A stretch of DNA of 64,000 nucleotides. Origin: Viridibacterium curvum (GTDB taxonomy: Bacteria > Pseudomonadota > Gammaproteobacteria > Burkholderiales > Rhodocyclaceae). The notes under the pieces are model-generated. The model saw nothing but the letters and a program-made list of their open reading frames with translations. It had not been told where the DNA came from and searched no databases. Every line of letters begins with the position of its first letter. The first letter of the stretch is position 1. Below are positions 18,444 through 27,880 of this stretch, one piece after another. The DNA lies in NCBI RefSeq assembly GCF_039544165.1, contig NZ_BAABLD010000007.1:124001-188000 (forward strand). Direction: 5' to 3'. A program made the translations under genes and the position numbers.

Positions 18444-20806
18444 CCGGTTACCTTCTCATTTGGCAGGCGCGCGTCAGCGGTTCGCGTCAAGGAGGGCTCT
18501 CCAGGGATTGGAGATTTCGAGTTGTCTTTCTGTACAAAGAGTGCGCTATGCATTCCTCCGTTATTGTTTTCCCCTGCCGTCCAGAGCCAGGGCAGTAGCG
18601 TGATGTAGCCCTTTACGGATGACAGTCCCGCGACTCCTTTTGGGTTGTGACGAGGCTGGGCCCAGAAAGCGCGGTCAAATGGCATCAAACCAACTTTGAT
18701 ATCGCGCTTTCCTTCAGGCGTTTTTGATTTCCATGTTACGGACGGCCAGATGCTGGCGTTGTTTCTTGGGATGTAGGAGAACGCACTTTCATAGTTAGCG
18801 GTGTTCTTTTCTGCCTGATCTCGGATGGCTTCCCAGCTTTTCTGTGCCGCCGGCTTTTCAATCGCATCCTTCAATCCGGCAGGGCGCTCCCCTCCCATAT
18901 TACCAAATATCTTGTTCCAGACGCCCATGCGCAGCTCGCGCGCAAGCTTGCGTGTCACGTCCGGCCCGTCCGGGCTGCCAATGTCCGTGTAGCTGAAATC
19001 GTTGTCCATGATCAGCACCGCGATCTCGGAGTCGCGATCACCGATCTGGCTGCGGTCGTTGATGTTGGCGCTGCCGACCAAGGCATAGCGATCGTCAACA
19101 ACCATGAGCTTGCTGTGGATGTAGATTTGCTCGGTAACGTAGTGCTCGTCCTTGCCTGTGCCGAACTTGCCCCAGGTGCGCAGGTTCAGCAGGGTGACGT
19201 AGGGCCAACAATAGTCATATGGCACGTCACGGTACTCGGTGTTGTCGTCGCGGAAGGCGCGTTCGTACCCGGCATCTTTCTTGTCCTTGAGTTGACGCGC
19301 CTTGATGGCGCGGCGAATACGGTTGAGCAGGCTTTGGCGACCGAACACCAGACTCTGCATGGTGTAGTGCACCTGGGTCATGATGGTTTCGGAACCCAGA
19401 CTGCCCTCCGGGTTGACGGGCAGGGTGATGTAGACATGAAAGCGTGATTGCTTGCCATCAGGAGGCGGGCTGCTGCCATCCATGATCATGCTGCGGAACT
19501 TGGCGCCGAGTGCTTCGTTGATCAAATTCGTCGGAGGGAGATCTGTTCTTCCTGTGCCGGGTGGGGCATTCACCGCCCAGCGGTTGATGGTGTCTTTGAC
19601 AGACGTGATTGCCTCTTCCTTTGGGGGGGCGATTGTCTTTCCGTCATCGTAAAACTGCACCGCCCCAAACGCCGAAACGTAAAACTGATTCTCGATATAG
19701 ATGAAGTGTTCGGCGTTCTCGATCAGGCGCACCATGGCATGGTGAATGTGGTTATGGCCGAACTTGGTATGCAGTCGTGCCTGATCGTCTTTGTGCGCAT
19801 ACTTGGCTTCGGTTGCCACCATGACGTGCGAAGCACTGCGCAGCATCTGCACTGAGCAGGTGCCGGCTGTGGCGTTGGGGCTTGGTGGTGGCGGCAGACG
19901 TAGCTCGGTTTTTTTGCGCGCGCAGTTCCAGCGTAAGACAAAGTTTGTTGCCAGATGGCTGACGGCCGGACCTTCGATGCGCAGGTGGATGTCTTGCCAG
20001 GGCATGCGGGGTTGATGGTTGGCGGGCATGACGCCGCGCTCAGTGCCTTGAATGGGCAGCTCATGCTTGGGCTTGAGCGGGACGGGGGCGTTCAAGTCCG
20101 CGGGGGTTTTGACTTTGGCACCATTCACAAACTCGTTGCCCACCTTCACGGTTTTCAGGGCAGGGACGCCGTTGTTGTAGAAGTCGCTGCCCTCTCGTCC
20201 TGCACCATCCAGCGGATAGGTCGGTCCATCGCGACGGCCGTATGCCACGTCCAGTCCGCCGATGAAGGCGATTTTCTCGTCGATAACGACCTGTTTTTGG
20301 TGGTGGCTGAAGTACATGTCCCACCCAGCACTGGGGTCTGGAAGCTCTACAGCGATATGGGCGAAGACGCGAGCTGGCCCCTTGATTTCCTGATTGATCA
20401 GTTGCAGAACCTTGCAGGTTTCTTCGTCCAATGTGTTGACGGCTTTGTCTGAGTCGTCCCAAGGTAGGACATAGATCTTCAAGTCGGGCTTGGTGAGTGC
20501 GGCGTTACGGAACGCATCGTATAGACGCAAACCGGGCTTGAGCTGAACGTCCCAATTGATCTGCCAGCCGAGCATATAGATGGTCTTATTGGCCTTCTCA
20601 ATGGCATCGGCCAGTTGAGCGAAATACTCTTCACCAGAGAAGAGTGGCTTGACCAGGTTTCCATCGGTCTTTGGATAAGGATCTGCTTCACTGACCCAGA
20701 CAAACTGTGTGGCATAGCCAGGATAGGGCTCGCCCGTCGGTGTGCACATCTGTGCGACAGTGCGTTGGGCTTCGACTGTGGGTTGTGGAGGGCGAGCGGT
20801 AGCCAT
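18440..20806 (-). CDS. T6SS phospholipase D effector (Tle5-like)
   Basis: A 788-residue PLD-superfamily enzyme with two HKD motifs: H169-x-K171-x4-D176 (HHQKQVVID) and H564-x-K566-x4-D571 (IHSKLMVVD). Each is followed by the usual glycine or GSANINDRS segment. Size and layout match Tle5-type T6SS lipase effectors, which cleave membrane phospholipids of target cells after delivery. It has no signal peptide, as expected for T6SS cargo, and no PAAR or MIX domain. It lies 7 bp downstream of the truncated vgrG and overlaps the immunity candidate by 4 bp. It is homologous to the phospholipase at 25199-27877 but clearly diverged. With its own vgrG broken, delivery would depend on another spike. Confidence 0.9.
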   Translation of the reverse strand: MATARPPQPTVEAQRTVAQMCTPTGEPYPGYATQFVWVSEADPYPKTDGNLVKPLFSGEEYFAQLADAIEKANKTIYMLGWQINWDVQLKPGLRLYDAFRNAALTKPDLKIYVLPWDDSDKAVNTLDEETCKVLQLINQEIKGPARVFAHIAVELPDPSAGWDMYFSHHQKQVVIDEKIAFIGGLDVAYGRRDGPTYPLDGAGREGSDFYNNGVPALKTVKVGNEFVNGAKVKTPADLNAPVPLKPKHELPIQGTERGVMPANHQPRMPWQDIHLRIEGPAVSHLATNFVLRWNCARKKTELRLPPPPSPNATAGTCSVQMLRSASHVMVATEAKYAHKDDQARLHTKFGHNHIHHAMVRLIENAEHFIYIENQFYVSAFGAVQFYDDGKTIAPPKEEAITSVKDTINRWAVNAPPGTGRTDLPPTNLINEALGAKFRSMIMDGSSPPPDGKQSRFHVYITLPVNPEGSLGSETIMTQVHYTMQSLVFGRQSLLNRIRRAIKARQLKDKKDAGYERAFRDDNTEYRDVPYDYCWPYVTLLNLRTWGKFGTGKDEHYVTEQIYIHSKLMVVDDRYALVGSANINDRSQIGDRDSEIAVLIMDNDFSYTDIGSPDGPDVTRKLARELRMGVWNKIFGNMGGERPAGLKDAIEKPAAQKSWEAIRDQAEKNTANYESAFSYIPRNNASIWPSVTWKSKTPEGKRDIKVGLMPFDRAFWAQPRHNPKGVAGLSSVKGYITLLPWLWTAGENNNGGMHSALFVQKDNSKSPIPGEPSLTRTADARLPNEKVTG

Positions 20807-22450
20807 GATCTTCTCAGCCTTTGAGTTTCTTCAGGAGTGACTTGCCGTCAGCGGACTTATGTTCCGTCCTGCTGATGGCTTCTCGATTCTTGTCGGAATT
20901 GGTTTCGCCGGGCTGTTCGAGCGAGTCGACGTAGCCCATCGCATCCAGAGCGCGTTCCTTCTTTTGTTGATCAGTCCAGCTTTCGCGCTCTTGCGTTAGG
21001 GTGAGCGAGCGCACCTTGCCGCGATAGGCCAGCCAGATACTGGAAGGCTGTCTGTTGTAAGCCTCGATCAACGTTTTTTCGTTGTCAGCGCTCAGTGCTA
21101 TGCGACCGTCCGAAGCGGTCCGGCCTTGCAGCAGGAAATCGGTAGTCTCCAACGCCTCACGGGGCGTCGAGGCGATGACGATGCGCCAAGGCACATTCGC
21201 CTGCGCAGCCCCCAGCGGCCCTGCTCCGTCAGCAAGGCGCAGATCGAACTTGAAGGGCGTTCCCTCTGGAAGCGCTGATCTTGGCATTGCGGGCAATACC
21301 GCATCGACGTTCGCCCCACCCCCAAAGCTCTTGCTCGAAGCATGCACCGTCAGCACCCCCGGGCACTGCACCGTAATGTTCCCGCCCTCAATCGTGATCG
21401 CCGACCCACCGGCGACCGCGAGGTGAATCTTCTTCGGCGAGGCCATGTCGAGCTTGCCGGAGACGGAAACCATCTTCAGTTGCTCTTTGGCGGCGAGGGT
21501 CATGACGTCGGCTTGGGCCTGTGCGAGCACAGGGCCGCTGGCGGCGATGGCTTTGAGGTGGCCTTCGCCCTTGGCTGAAGAGAGCACGCCCAGTGCCTGA
21601 CCTGTGTGGATGCGCAGGTGGCTGGCGAGTGCATAGTTGCTGTCCTGCCCGCTGGCCCAGGTGAGGGTTTCGCCTGCGGCCCACTGCAGGCTCTGGCCGG
21701 CGACCATGCCGAGGCCGCCCTTGGCCGCGAGCGTCAGCAGGGCGTCGGTGGAATGCGGGATCTTGTCCTTGTTCGCAGCGGTGGACTTGTCGCCTGCATC
21801 GGAGAGTGCTGCGTCGAAGGTGTTGGCCAGCACGCCGCTGGCGGCGCGGTGCTGAGCGGGCAGGGGCGCCTTCTCTTTGTCGAGTGCCGACTGGTTGCCG
21901 CCCGCGCTGCCCTGGGCCGACGCCACGGCCACCGTCTTGTGCGTGGTCGCGATCTGGCTGGTGTTCCTGGTCAGCTCGCTGGCCTGCTTGAAGAGCGCAA
22001 TCGCCGCCGTCGCATCGCCTGCCGGTTCGCTCTGCGCCTTGTCGGGCGCGTGGGCGATGCCCCAGGTGGTGAAGAGTGCGCCGCGTGCGGCGCGCAGCGC
22101 CCCGTAGCCATCGGTGCGCAGCTCGAAGCCGTCGCCACGGTGGCTGCCACGGTAGTTGTCGGCCTGATGCACGAGGTGGCCGAGGTTGAGTTGCGTGGCC
22201 GCTTGCGTGGTGGCGAGCTGCACGCGCAGCTGGCCGTCGGTGTCGTCGAAGACGAGCTGGCTGTAGCCGGCGTGGGGCTGATTGTATTCGGCGGACTTGA
22301 AGCCCGAGAGGGCTGCTGCGTTGCGATGTGCGCCCGCAGCGGCGGCTTCGCCATGCCAGGCCGGGCTGTTGCCGCCCGCGAGGTTGCCCTGTGCGCTGGG
22401 CTTGTGGTCGGCGGCTTGATTGAAAGGCGAGTTCGCAGAATCTGAAGTCG

Positions 22451-22478
22451 CTGGATTCCCGCCTTCGCGGGAATGACG
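22451..22478. repeat. ATTCCC-N8-GGGAAT palindrome inside vgrG (copy 1)
   Basis: The perfect palindrome ATTCCCGCCTTCGCGGGAAT has the form of the Neisseria dRS3 repeat. Read on the coding strand it adds the peptide RHSREGGNP to a VgrG linker without breaking the frame. Confidence 0.85.
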
Positions 22479-22697
22479 ACCCTCTCCCCCCGGCGTTGGC
22501 GCTACGCTGCCATCCCCCTGCCCGTTGTAGAGGCTGCCCAGCACGATGGGGCGGTCGATATCGCCTTCGAGGAAGCCGACGAGGACTTCCTGCCCGATGC
22601 GCGGCACGAACTGCGCGCCGAGACCGGCGCCCGCGTAGCGGCTGGCGACGCGCAGCCAGGTGGTGTGCGGGGCTGGACCCCCATCGGCACTGTTCGC

Positions 22698-22740
22698 CTC
22701 CCTCACCCCTGGCCCCTCTCCCCGAGGGAGAGGGGAACTT
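22698..22740. repeat. CCTCACCCC/CTCTCCCC palindrome inside vgrG (copy 1)
   Basis: Same family as the intergenic repeat at 9259-9343, with a CCCCTCTCCCC...GAGAGGGG hairpin. On the coding strand it reads SSPLPRGEGPGVRE, placed between the conserved VKFHW and WLRVAS strands of VgrG, where most family members have only a short linker. Confidence 0.85.
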
Positions 22741-23708
22741 TGAGCGGCTGCGCCGCGCTGCCAATGGAATTTGACGCGTACGCGGTGCAACGCGTCGGTA
22801 TGGATCTCACCTGCAGCACCCGGTGTTGTCTCACCTTCCGGGCCGACGACGATTGCCGTTTGCACGCCCGGTGCAGTCGGTCGCGGATTGATGCGCAGGC
22901 CCGTCTCATCCTCCAGCGCCGGGCGCCAGGGCACGGCCACGCGTTGCGCGTCGAACTGGTTGGCATAGCCGCGTGCCTTGGCACCCGCGATCAGACTGGC
23001 CGGGGCGGCGGGCAGGGCAGTGGCGACATCGCCCAGCGCGCCTGCTGCGGACGCCAGGGTCTTGGGCAGGTTGTTGATGCCGACGACCTGCACACCCAGC
23101 ACGACGAAGTGGCGCGACTGGTTGGCCGCTTCGGCGTCCTGACTCTCGCCGCGCAGGACGGCTTGCGCGTCGAGCGGGCTGCCACTGAGGATGAAGCGAT
23201 GACCCGCGCGGAAGCTGCGGACCGAGCTGGCGCCGGCGAAGCGCTTGTAGCGCGCCTCCCGTGCTTCCTGCGCCAGCCGCGTGTAGCGGTCGGCCGCTGC
23301 AGCCGAGGCGAAGGCATAGGCGCCGGGCACGTCGTAGCTTTCGAGCTGGGGTGCGTGCTTCGAGCCGAATTCGTGGCGGGTGGGTTGTGAGGCGCAGTTG
23401 GCGGCCGACGAATTGACCCAGCGGAATGCCGGCCTCGCGCGACAGCAGCAGGATGTCCCAGGCGTAGAGCGACGACAGCGTCTCTTCGCCCGCGAAGGCT
23501 TCGAGGTTGAGGCTGCCGGCTTGCTCCAGACCCTCGATGTCGACGGTGTAGAGGCGCGTCGTCGAGTCGAGCCCGAAGAGGGATTCGAGCTGGCTGGACA
23601 GGCGGGCGGCGAGGGAAGACCTGGCGTCGTCGCTGAGTGGGGCGGCGAGGCCGCTGAATGCGGACGGAATTGCGGCGACGCCCATGGAAGCTACTCAGCG
23701 ACGATTCA

Positions 23709-25196
23709 TCATCGATCTTCCGATCCTTTTGGATACGCACGCTTGGCATAAGGATCATAGTCGAAGGCTTTGAAGAACTCCTCTTTGCTCTTCCACTTCT
23801 CTTTGCCGTCCGGCGTGCCGTAGCGGATGTCGGCGAAGTCGAACATTTCTTTCTTGCCGACGGTGCTGCCTAGCCGGTTGTTCCAACCCAATGCGACGAG
23901 GGTGGGCTTGCCCGCGGCGTTGTATTCCCACACGCGGTAGTAGATCAGGTTGGTTTTAAGGCGCAGGCTGATCTTGGCTTGCTTGAGGTCTTGAGTTTCG
24001 TCGCCGTAGAACTTGCCATCCTGCATCGGGTCGAGATTGAGCAGGTTGATCACGCGCTTCAGGCGACCCTGTTCGTCGTATTGCTCTTGCCGCACAGTGC
24101 GGCCCATTGCGGTGTAGAAGCGATCGCGTACCTGATGCTCGCCTGACTTGAAATGCTCGACGAGCTTGATGACGCGGCTCACATCAGTTTCGCGGCGGCG
24201 GTCGTACTGGTAGATGTCTTCCGGATTACGCAGCAGGGAAATGGGGACCGGGGGCTTGGTAAAAAAGTATTCAACGGGCGGGAGTCCGCCGGAGGCGTAG
24301 GGCCACTTGTAGTTGTGGCTTTTGTCTTTGGCGCCGAGCAACTGGGTGCCACCTTGAATCTTTGTGACGCCTTGGGTTGGCGTAACACGGGCCCCGCCCG
24401 CTATTTCGTGGGCCCCAGCAACGGCTATCGTGGAGGTCGTGTACTCGGCGGGGACGATTGAGAAGTCGATATCTTTAGCCCAATCGCCGTCCTTGTTGCC
24501 AAAGTGCTGCTCGATCCATTTGTGCCAGACCTTTCCCTCAATCTCGGCGAATTCGAACCTGTGAAAATTGTCTCGTACATCGGGCTCACCAGAGGGGCAG
24601 CGTTCGGTTACGTTCGCCTTGACCCATAGCAAGACGCGGTCTTTGTCGTCGTAACGGTAGCAGTGAAACTCGCCGAGAGTTGGTTTTAGCTCGTCATTTG
24701 TAGTCGCAAAGAACTTCTGATCAATTCGTCCTTTAGCGTCAAATAAATAAACGATAGCGCCTCTAAGAATATGAGTTGCAGGAAGTTGGTCGAGGCGCTT
24801 GTTGCGCTGTATGGCCTTTTTGCTGAATGCGATCTCGGCAGGTCTGGCTGGACTATTCTGGGTGTATGCCACCCACAGTTCTTTGCGGCAAAGCCTCCAC
24901 CCTCCAGCCGGATTGGGCTCGAAGTAGGACACGTAATCCGCTTCACGGGCCTTTAGCGACCCGCTGCCATGACGCGCCAGAACTTCATCTGAAACTTTGT
25001 CTGGATAAGCCTGCATGGTCAGGCCGTTCATCGTCTGACTGCCGAGCGACGAGGTGTCTGCCTCGTAGCCAATGACGAACTTCACGCCTTCGCTCGGCGA
25101 TTCGTACCAGTTGGCTGGATTGTTGCAAGCAGCCGTTGTGATCGAGCTGGCCAGACTAAGTGCAGCAAGTGCAAGTGAATGACGGAAAGACTTCAT
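23709..25196 (-). CDS. Secreted protein, candidate immunity protein for the second phospholipase
   Basis: 495 residues starting with an export signal (MKSFRHSLALAALSLASSI, then TTAACNN). The TAAC could be a weak lipobox, so it is either a lipoprotein or a soluble periplasmic protein. No family recognised. The body is rich in aromatic and charged residues, with stretches such as GYEADTSSLGSQTMNG and LGWNNRLGSTVGKKEMFDF and no catalytic motif. The gene begins 2 bp after the phospholipase stop at 25199, the same position the Tli4-like gene holds in the other cassette. It precedes the truncated vgrG by 23 bp. Position and export signal argue for immunity, but direct evidence is lacking. It is more A/T-rich than the tss genes. 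Confidence 0.75.
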   Translation of the reverse strand: MKSFRHSLALAALSLASSITTAACNNPANWYESPSEGVKFVIGYEADTSSLGSQTMNGLTMQAYPDKVSDEVLARHGSGSLKAREADYVSYFEPNPAGGWRLCRKELWVAYTQNSPARPAEIAFSKKAIQRNKRLDQLPATHILRGAIVYLFDAKGRIDQKFFATTNDELKPTLGEFHCYRYDDKDRVLLWVKANVTERCPSGEPDVRDNFHRFEFAEIEGKVWHKWIEQHFGNKDGDWAKDIDFSIVPAEYTTSTIAVAGAHEIAGGARVTPTQGVTKIQGGTQLLGAKDKSHNYKWPYASGGLPPVEYFFTKPPVPISLLRNPEDIYQYDRRRETDVSRVIKLVEHFKSGEHQVRDRFYTAMGRTVRQEQYDEQGRLKRVINLLNLDPMQDGKFYGDETQDLKQAKISLRLKTNLIYYRVWEYNAAGKPTLVALGWNNRLGSTVGKKEMFDFADIRYGTPDGKEKWKSKEEFFKAFDYDPYAKRAYPKGSEDR

Positions 25197-25198
25197 GT

Positions 25199-27877
25199 TC
25201 AGCTCACACTCGGGGGCAATTTCACATCGACACTGGCGATGTCGACACTCATATGGTGATCGACGCTGCCGTCTACCTCTACCCCTTCGCCCCACTGCAA
25301 TGGCGCTTGTACGAAGAAGCCGATAAGGTTGTCGCTTAGATGCTTCTGCGCTTTCTCCAGATCATGTACGGCGTTACCCGCGTAGGTGACATAGCGTGCC
25401 TTGTAGTTCTGCATCGGCACTTGCAGGGCAGCACGTTGATGATCCCGCAGCTGGGTAGTCATGAACGCCGGTTGCAACGCAGGCGGCACTACGCCAAGCG
25501 AGCTTTTGCTCAGGTTCTTGGGAACGGTCGCAATGGCCGCATCACGCTTCTGCGCGAGCACTGCTTGCTGCGTGACGCGCTGTTCTGGCGTGAGATAAGG
25601 ATTTCCTTTCAAGCCCGACACGCCTTGCTCGTACTGCCACTCTGCTTCACGCACATAAATTCGCGCTTCGGCATCGACTGCGACCGGGTAGGGACAGCTG
25701 AATTTGTCGAGGATGTCGGTGAATTGCTTCATGCCATCACGCGGTAGATGCGTGAATACAGATCCGTAAATCTTCTGGTTGTGGCTGGCAATTGCTTGTA
25801 TTGCGGTGACTGTGTCAGGAGAGCAAGGCTTGTCAAGAACATCTGACCAGCGCGCTTTGCCCAGTAGCCGACCGAATACAGGGTTGCTTTCGCTGGTGGT
25901 CTCACGCGGCGGATGCGGGAGTGGGGCTTTGGGGGGGTGACCATTCTTCTCAGCACGAGCCGTCGATCTAAAGTAGTTGTTGCCATTGATCGCAAACCCG
26001 AAATGCTTCGTCCACAGGCTGCGGCGCAGTTCGCGGGCGAACTTGCGGGTGATGGCCGGGTACTGAGGATTGCCCAGGTCGCGGGTCTCGATGCCGGCGT
26101 TGTCCACCACCACAGCGGCGATCTCGGTGTCGCCATTGCCAGTGAGGCTGCGGTCGTTGATGTTGGCGCTGCCGATGATGGCCACCGCGTCATCGACGAT
26201 CAATAGCTTGGAGTGGATGTAGATCTGCTCGGTGATGAGGTAGCGGCCGATTTCTTGCGCAAAGTCTTCGCGATAGTTCTTTGGGTCGCGTGCGTACTGT
26301 ACGGCGATGCCGTAGTTGCGCATGTTGAGCACGGTAAGGTACTTGCACCACTCCTCGGGCTTGCGACCTTCCTTGCTGAGTGAGCGCTTGATGCGCCCGA
26401 TGAGGCTGTTGCTGCCGTGATGGATGCTGGCGAGCGCCAGCCAGTGTTGTTTCCAGACCGAGCCGTCGGAGATGGCGCCCTCCGGGTGCACTGGCACGAC
26501 GAGGTAGACGTGGAAGTTCGTGCCGGCCTGGATGTGCTCGTCAATGCGCCGGGCGAGTGCATCGAGGATGTGATTCTTGATTCCGTCGTTCTCGTTGCCG
26601 ATCTTGCTGCTATCGACGGGGTAGTAGTGAAACGTACCGGCGCGTGTGCGCATCTCTTTAAGCGGCCCGGCCTTGCCGAAGTCGGAGATGAAGAATTGCG
26701 TTTCGATGTAGACGTAGTTCTCGGCGCTCGCGATGCAGTTGAGCATGGCGTTCTGGATGTTGTCCTGATGCGCGCTTTGCCAGTCTTTAAGGCATGACTC
26801 CAGCACTGGGCGCTGAGAGGGAGTCTTGAGATAAGCCAGGTCGGCGGGTGGAGTGAACCGACCGTTCTGGTCGTAGCTTTCCCCACGCAGGTGGGCTGAG
26901 GAGACAGACCGCACGATCTGCACCGTGGCTTGCCCGCCGGCGTCAGCCAGCGCCTTGCTTGGCACACCAGTCGCTTGATGGTGCGCCAGCCATTTGTCGT
27001 CGATCATCGCGATTTGTGCGGCGGACTCGCGGCTCAGATTGGCGGGTCTGGCGGACCACTTTGCGAGCATGTTCCAGCGTCGTGCGAAGTTGCGTAATAC
27101 GTCGAAGGCTGCCGGCCCTTCCATCTTCATGTGCACGTCTTGCCAAGGCATGCGGGGTTGGCAGCCTTCTTCCAGCAAAGTGGTGCTATAGGGCTCGGCA
27201 AACCCTTGCTCCAGCAAGGCTTTTTCGTCAGGTGTCATACCGCGCACGCGGGTCGCGCAGGGGTTGTACATCTCGTTCAAGACGAAGCGGCTCGGGTCTA
27301 CGACGACGTCGTACTCGGGCGTTTCGTACCTGCCGTAAGTCAGGTCGATTCCGCCGACAAAGGCGACACGACCGTCGACCACGACAAACTTCTGATGATG
27401 CGAGTAATCCCATGAGTCGTTTTGAGCTGAAGTTGGTCCTTGCAGCATGACAATCAGCTTGCCGGGATATTCCTTCTTGTTGATGGCGTTTAGCGCCCGG
27501 GCAACGCGGCCGTCGTAAGTGCCGGGCTTGCTGTCTGCGACACTGCGATAGAGTAGTACGCGGATTTGTACAGCTTTGGTCTTGATGATGTCTTCGAAGA
27601 CGCGCCAGAGTCTGCCGGGATTTCCCTCCTCCCCGCGCTTTTCTATCTCCACGTCGAAGGCCATTTGCCAGTCGGCGATAAAGATGAGCTTCTCTGCCTT
27701 GCGCATGGCTTGGGCGACTTCTGCCAAAGCTTTTTGGCCGGACTCCATTATCTCGACCTTGTTGCCGGAAACGGGCAGGGCGAACTGACGTTCGTTGCAA
27801 AAGTATTGCCCGGTCGCTGTGCACAGCGTGTCGTCCAGCAGGGCGAGCCTGGCTTGTGCGGGGAGGTTTGCGTTCAT
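25199..27877 (-). CDS. T6SS phospholipase D effector (Tle5-like), second copy
   Basis: An 892-residue PLD-superfamily enzyme with both HKD motifs: H161-x-K163-x4-D168 (HHQKFVVVD) and H555-x-K557-x4-D562 (IHSKLLIVD, followed by GSANINDRS). It shares with the first effector the QPRMPWQD segment between the two halves and the same overall layout. It differs in most other positions and has a longer C-terminus (about residues 700-892) that may contact the spike. There is no signal peptide. It starts 3 bp after the stop of the intact vgrG and is followed 2 bp later by the exported 495-residue protein. The expected role is cleavage of membrane phospholipids in target cells after delivery on this VgrG. 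Confidence 0.9.
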   Translation of the reverse strand: MNANLPAQARLALLDDTLCTATGQYFCNERQFALPVSGNKVEIMESGQKALAEVAQAMRKAEKLIFIADWQMAFDVEIEKRGEEGNPGRLWRVFEDIIKTKAVQIRVLLYRSVADSKPGTYDGRVARALNAINKKEYPGKLIVMLQGPTSAQNDSWDYSHHQKFVVVDGRVAFVGGIDLTYGRYETPEYDVVVDPSRFVLNEMYNPCATRVRGMTPDEKALLEQGFAEPYSTTLLEEGCQPRMPWQDVHMKMEGPAAFDVLRNFARRWNMLAKWSARPANLSRESAAQIAMIDDKWLAHHQATGVPSKALADAGGQATVQIVRSVSSAHLRGESYDQNGRFTPPADLAYLKTPSQRPVLESCLKDWQSAHQDNIQNAMLNCIASAENYVYIETQFFISDFGKAGPLKEMRTRAGTFHYYPVDSSKIGNENDGIKNHILDALARRIDEHIQAGTNFHVYLVVPVHPEGAISDGSVWKQHWLALASIHHGSNSLIGRIKRSLSKEGRKPEEWCKYLTVLNMRNYGIAVQYARDPKNYREDFAQEIGRYLITEQIYIHSKLLIVDDAVAIIGSANINDRSLTGNGDTEIAAVVVDNAGIETRDLGNPQYPAITRKFARELRRSLWTKHFGFAINGNNYFRSTARAEKNGHPPKAPLPHPPRETTSESNPVFGRLLGKARWSDVLDKPCSPDTVTAIQAIASHNQKIYGSVFTHLPRDGMKQFTDILDKFSCPYPVAVDAEARIYVREAEWQYEQGVSGLKGNPYLTPEQRVTQQAVLAQKRDAAIATVPKNLSKSSLGVVPPALQPAFMTTQLRDHQRAALQVPMQNYKARYVTYAGNAVHDLEKAQKHLSDNLIGFFVQAPLQWGEGVEVDGSVDHHMSVDIASVDVKLPPSVS

Positions 27878-27880
27878 GAC

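Larger units (their letters stand above)
21318..23115 (-). repeat. vgrG core duplication, copy 1 (direct repeat)
   Basis: This block is almost base-for-base the same as 28406-30203 (constant offset 7088). It encodes the part of VgrG from before the first palindromic insertion to the end of the DUF2345 repeats. Homology falls off sharply on both sides: leftward into the gene-specific C-terminal tail, rightward into a divergent linker. Confidence 0.9.
20814..23685 (-). pseudogene. vgrG: vgrG spike gene with an internal deletion and frameshift
   Basis: Compared with the intact vgrG at 27881-31447, this copy keeps the first approximately 95 codons (from the ATG at 23685 to GRQLRL). It then joins at about 23395-23410 to sequence that in the intact copy lies 614 bp further on. 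Because 614 is not a multiple of three, the frame changes. The N-terminal frame runs on as nonsense to a stop at 22906. The rest is readable only from about 23400, for example from a GTG at 23330, giving 838 residues without most of the gp27-like base. That part keeps the OB/gp5 region, the DUF2345 repeats and a C-terminal tail different from the intact VgrG. It carries two in-frame palindromic repeats. A functional trimeric spike is unlikely. Because the two vgrG genes are so alike, an assembly error should be excluded. Confidence 0.85.

Noticed and set aside
20814..23685. Programmed frameshift in vgrG
   Set aside because: The frame change coincides with loss of 614 bp compared with the other copy, and no slippery site is needed to explain it.
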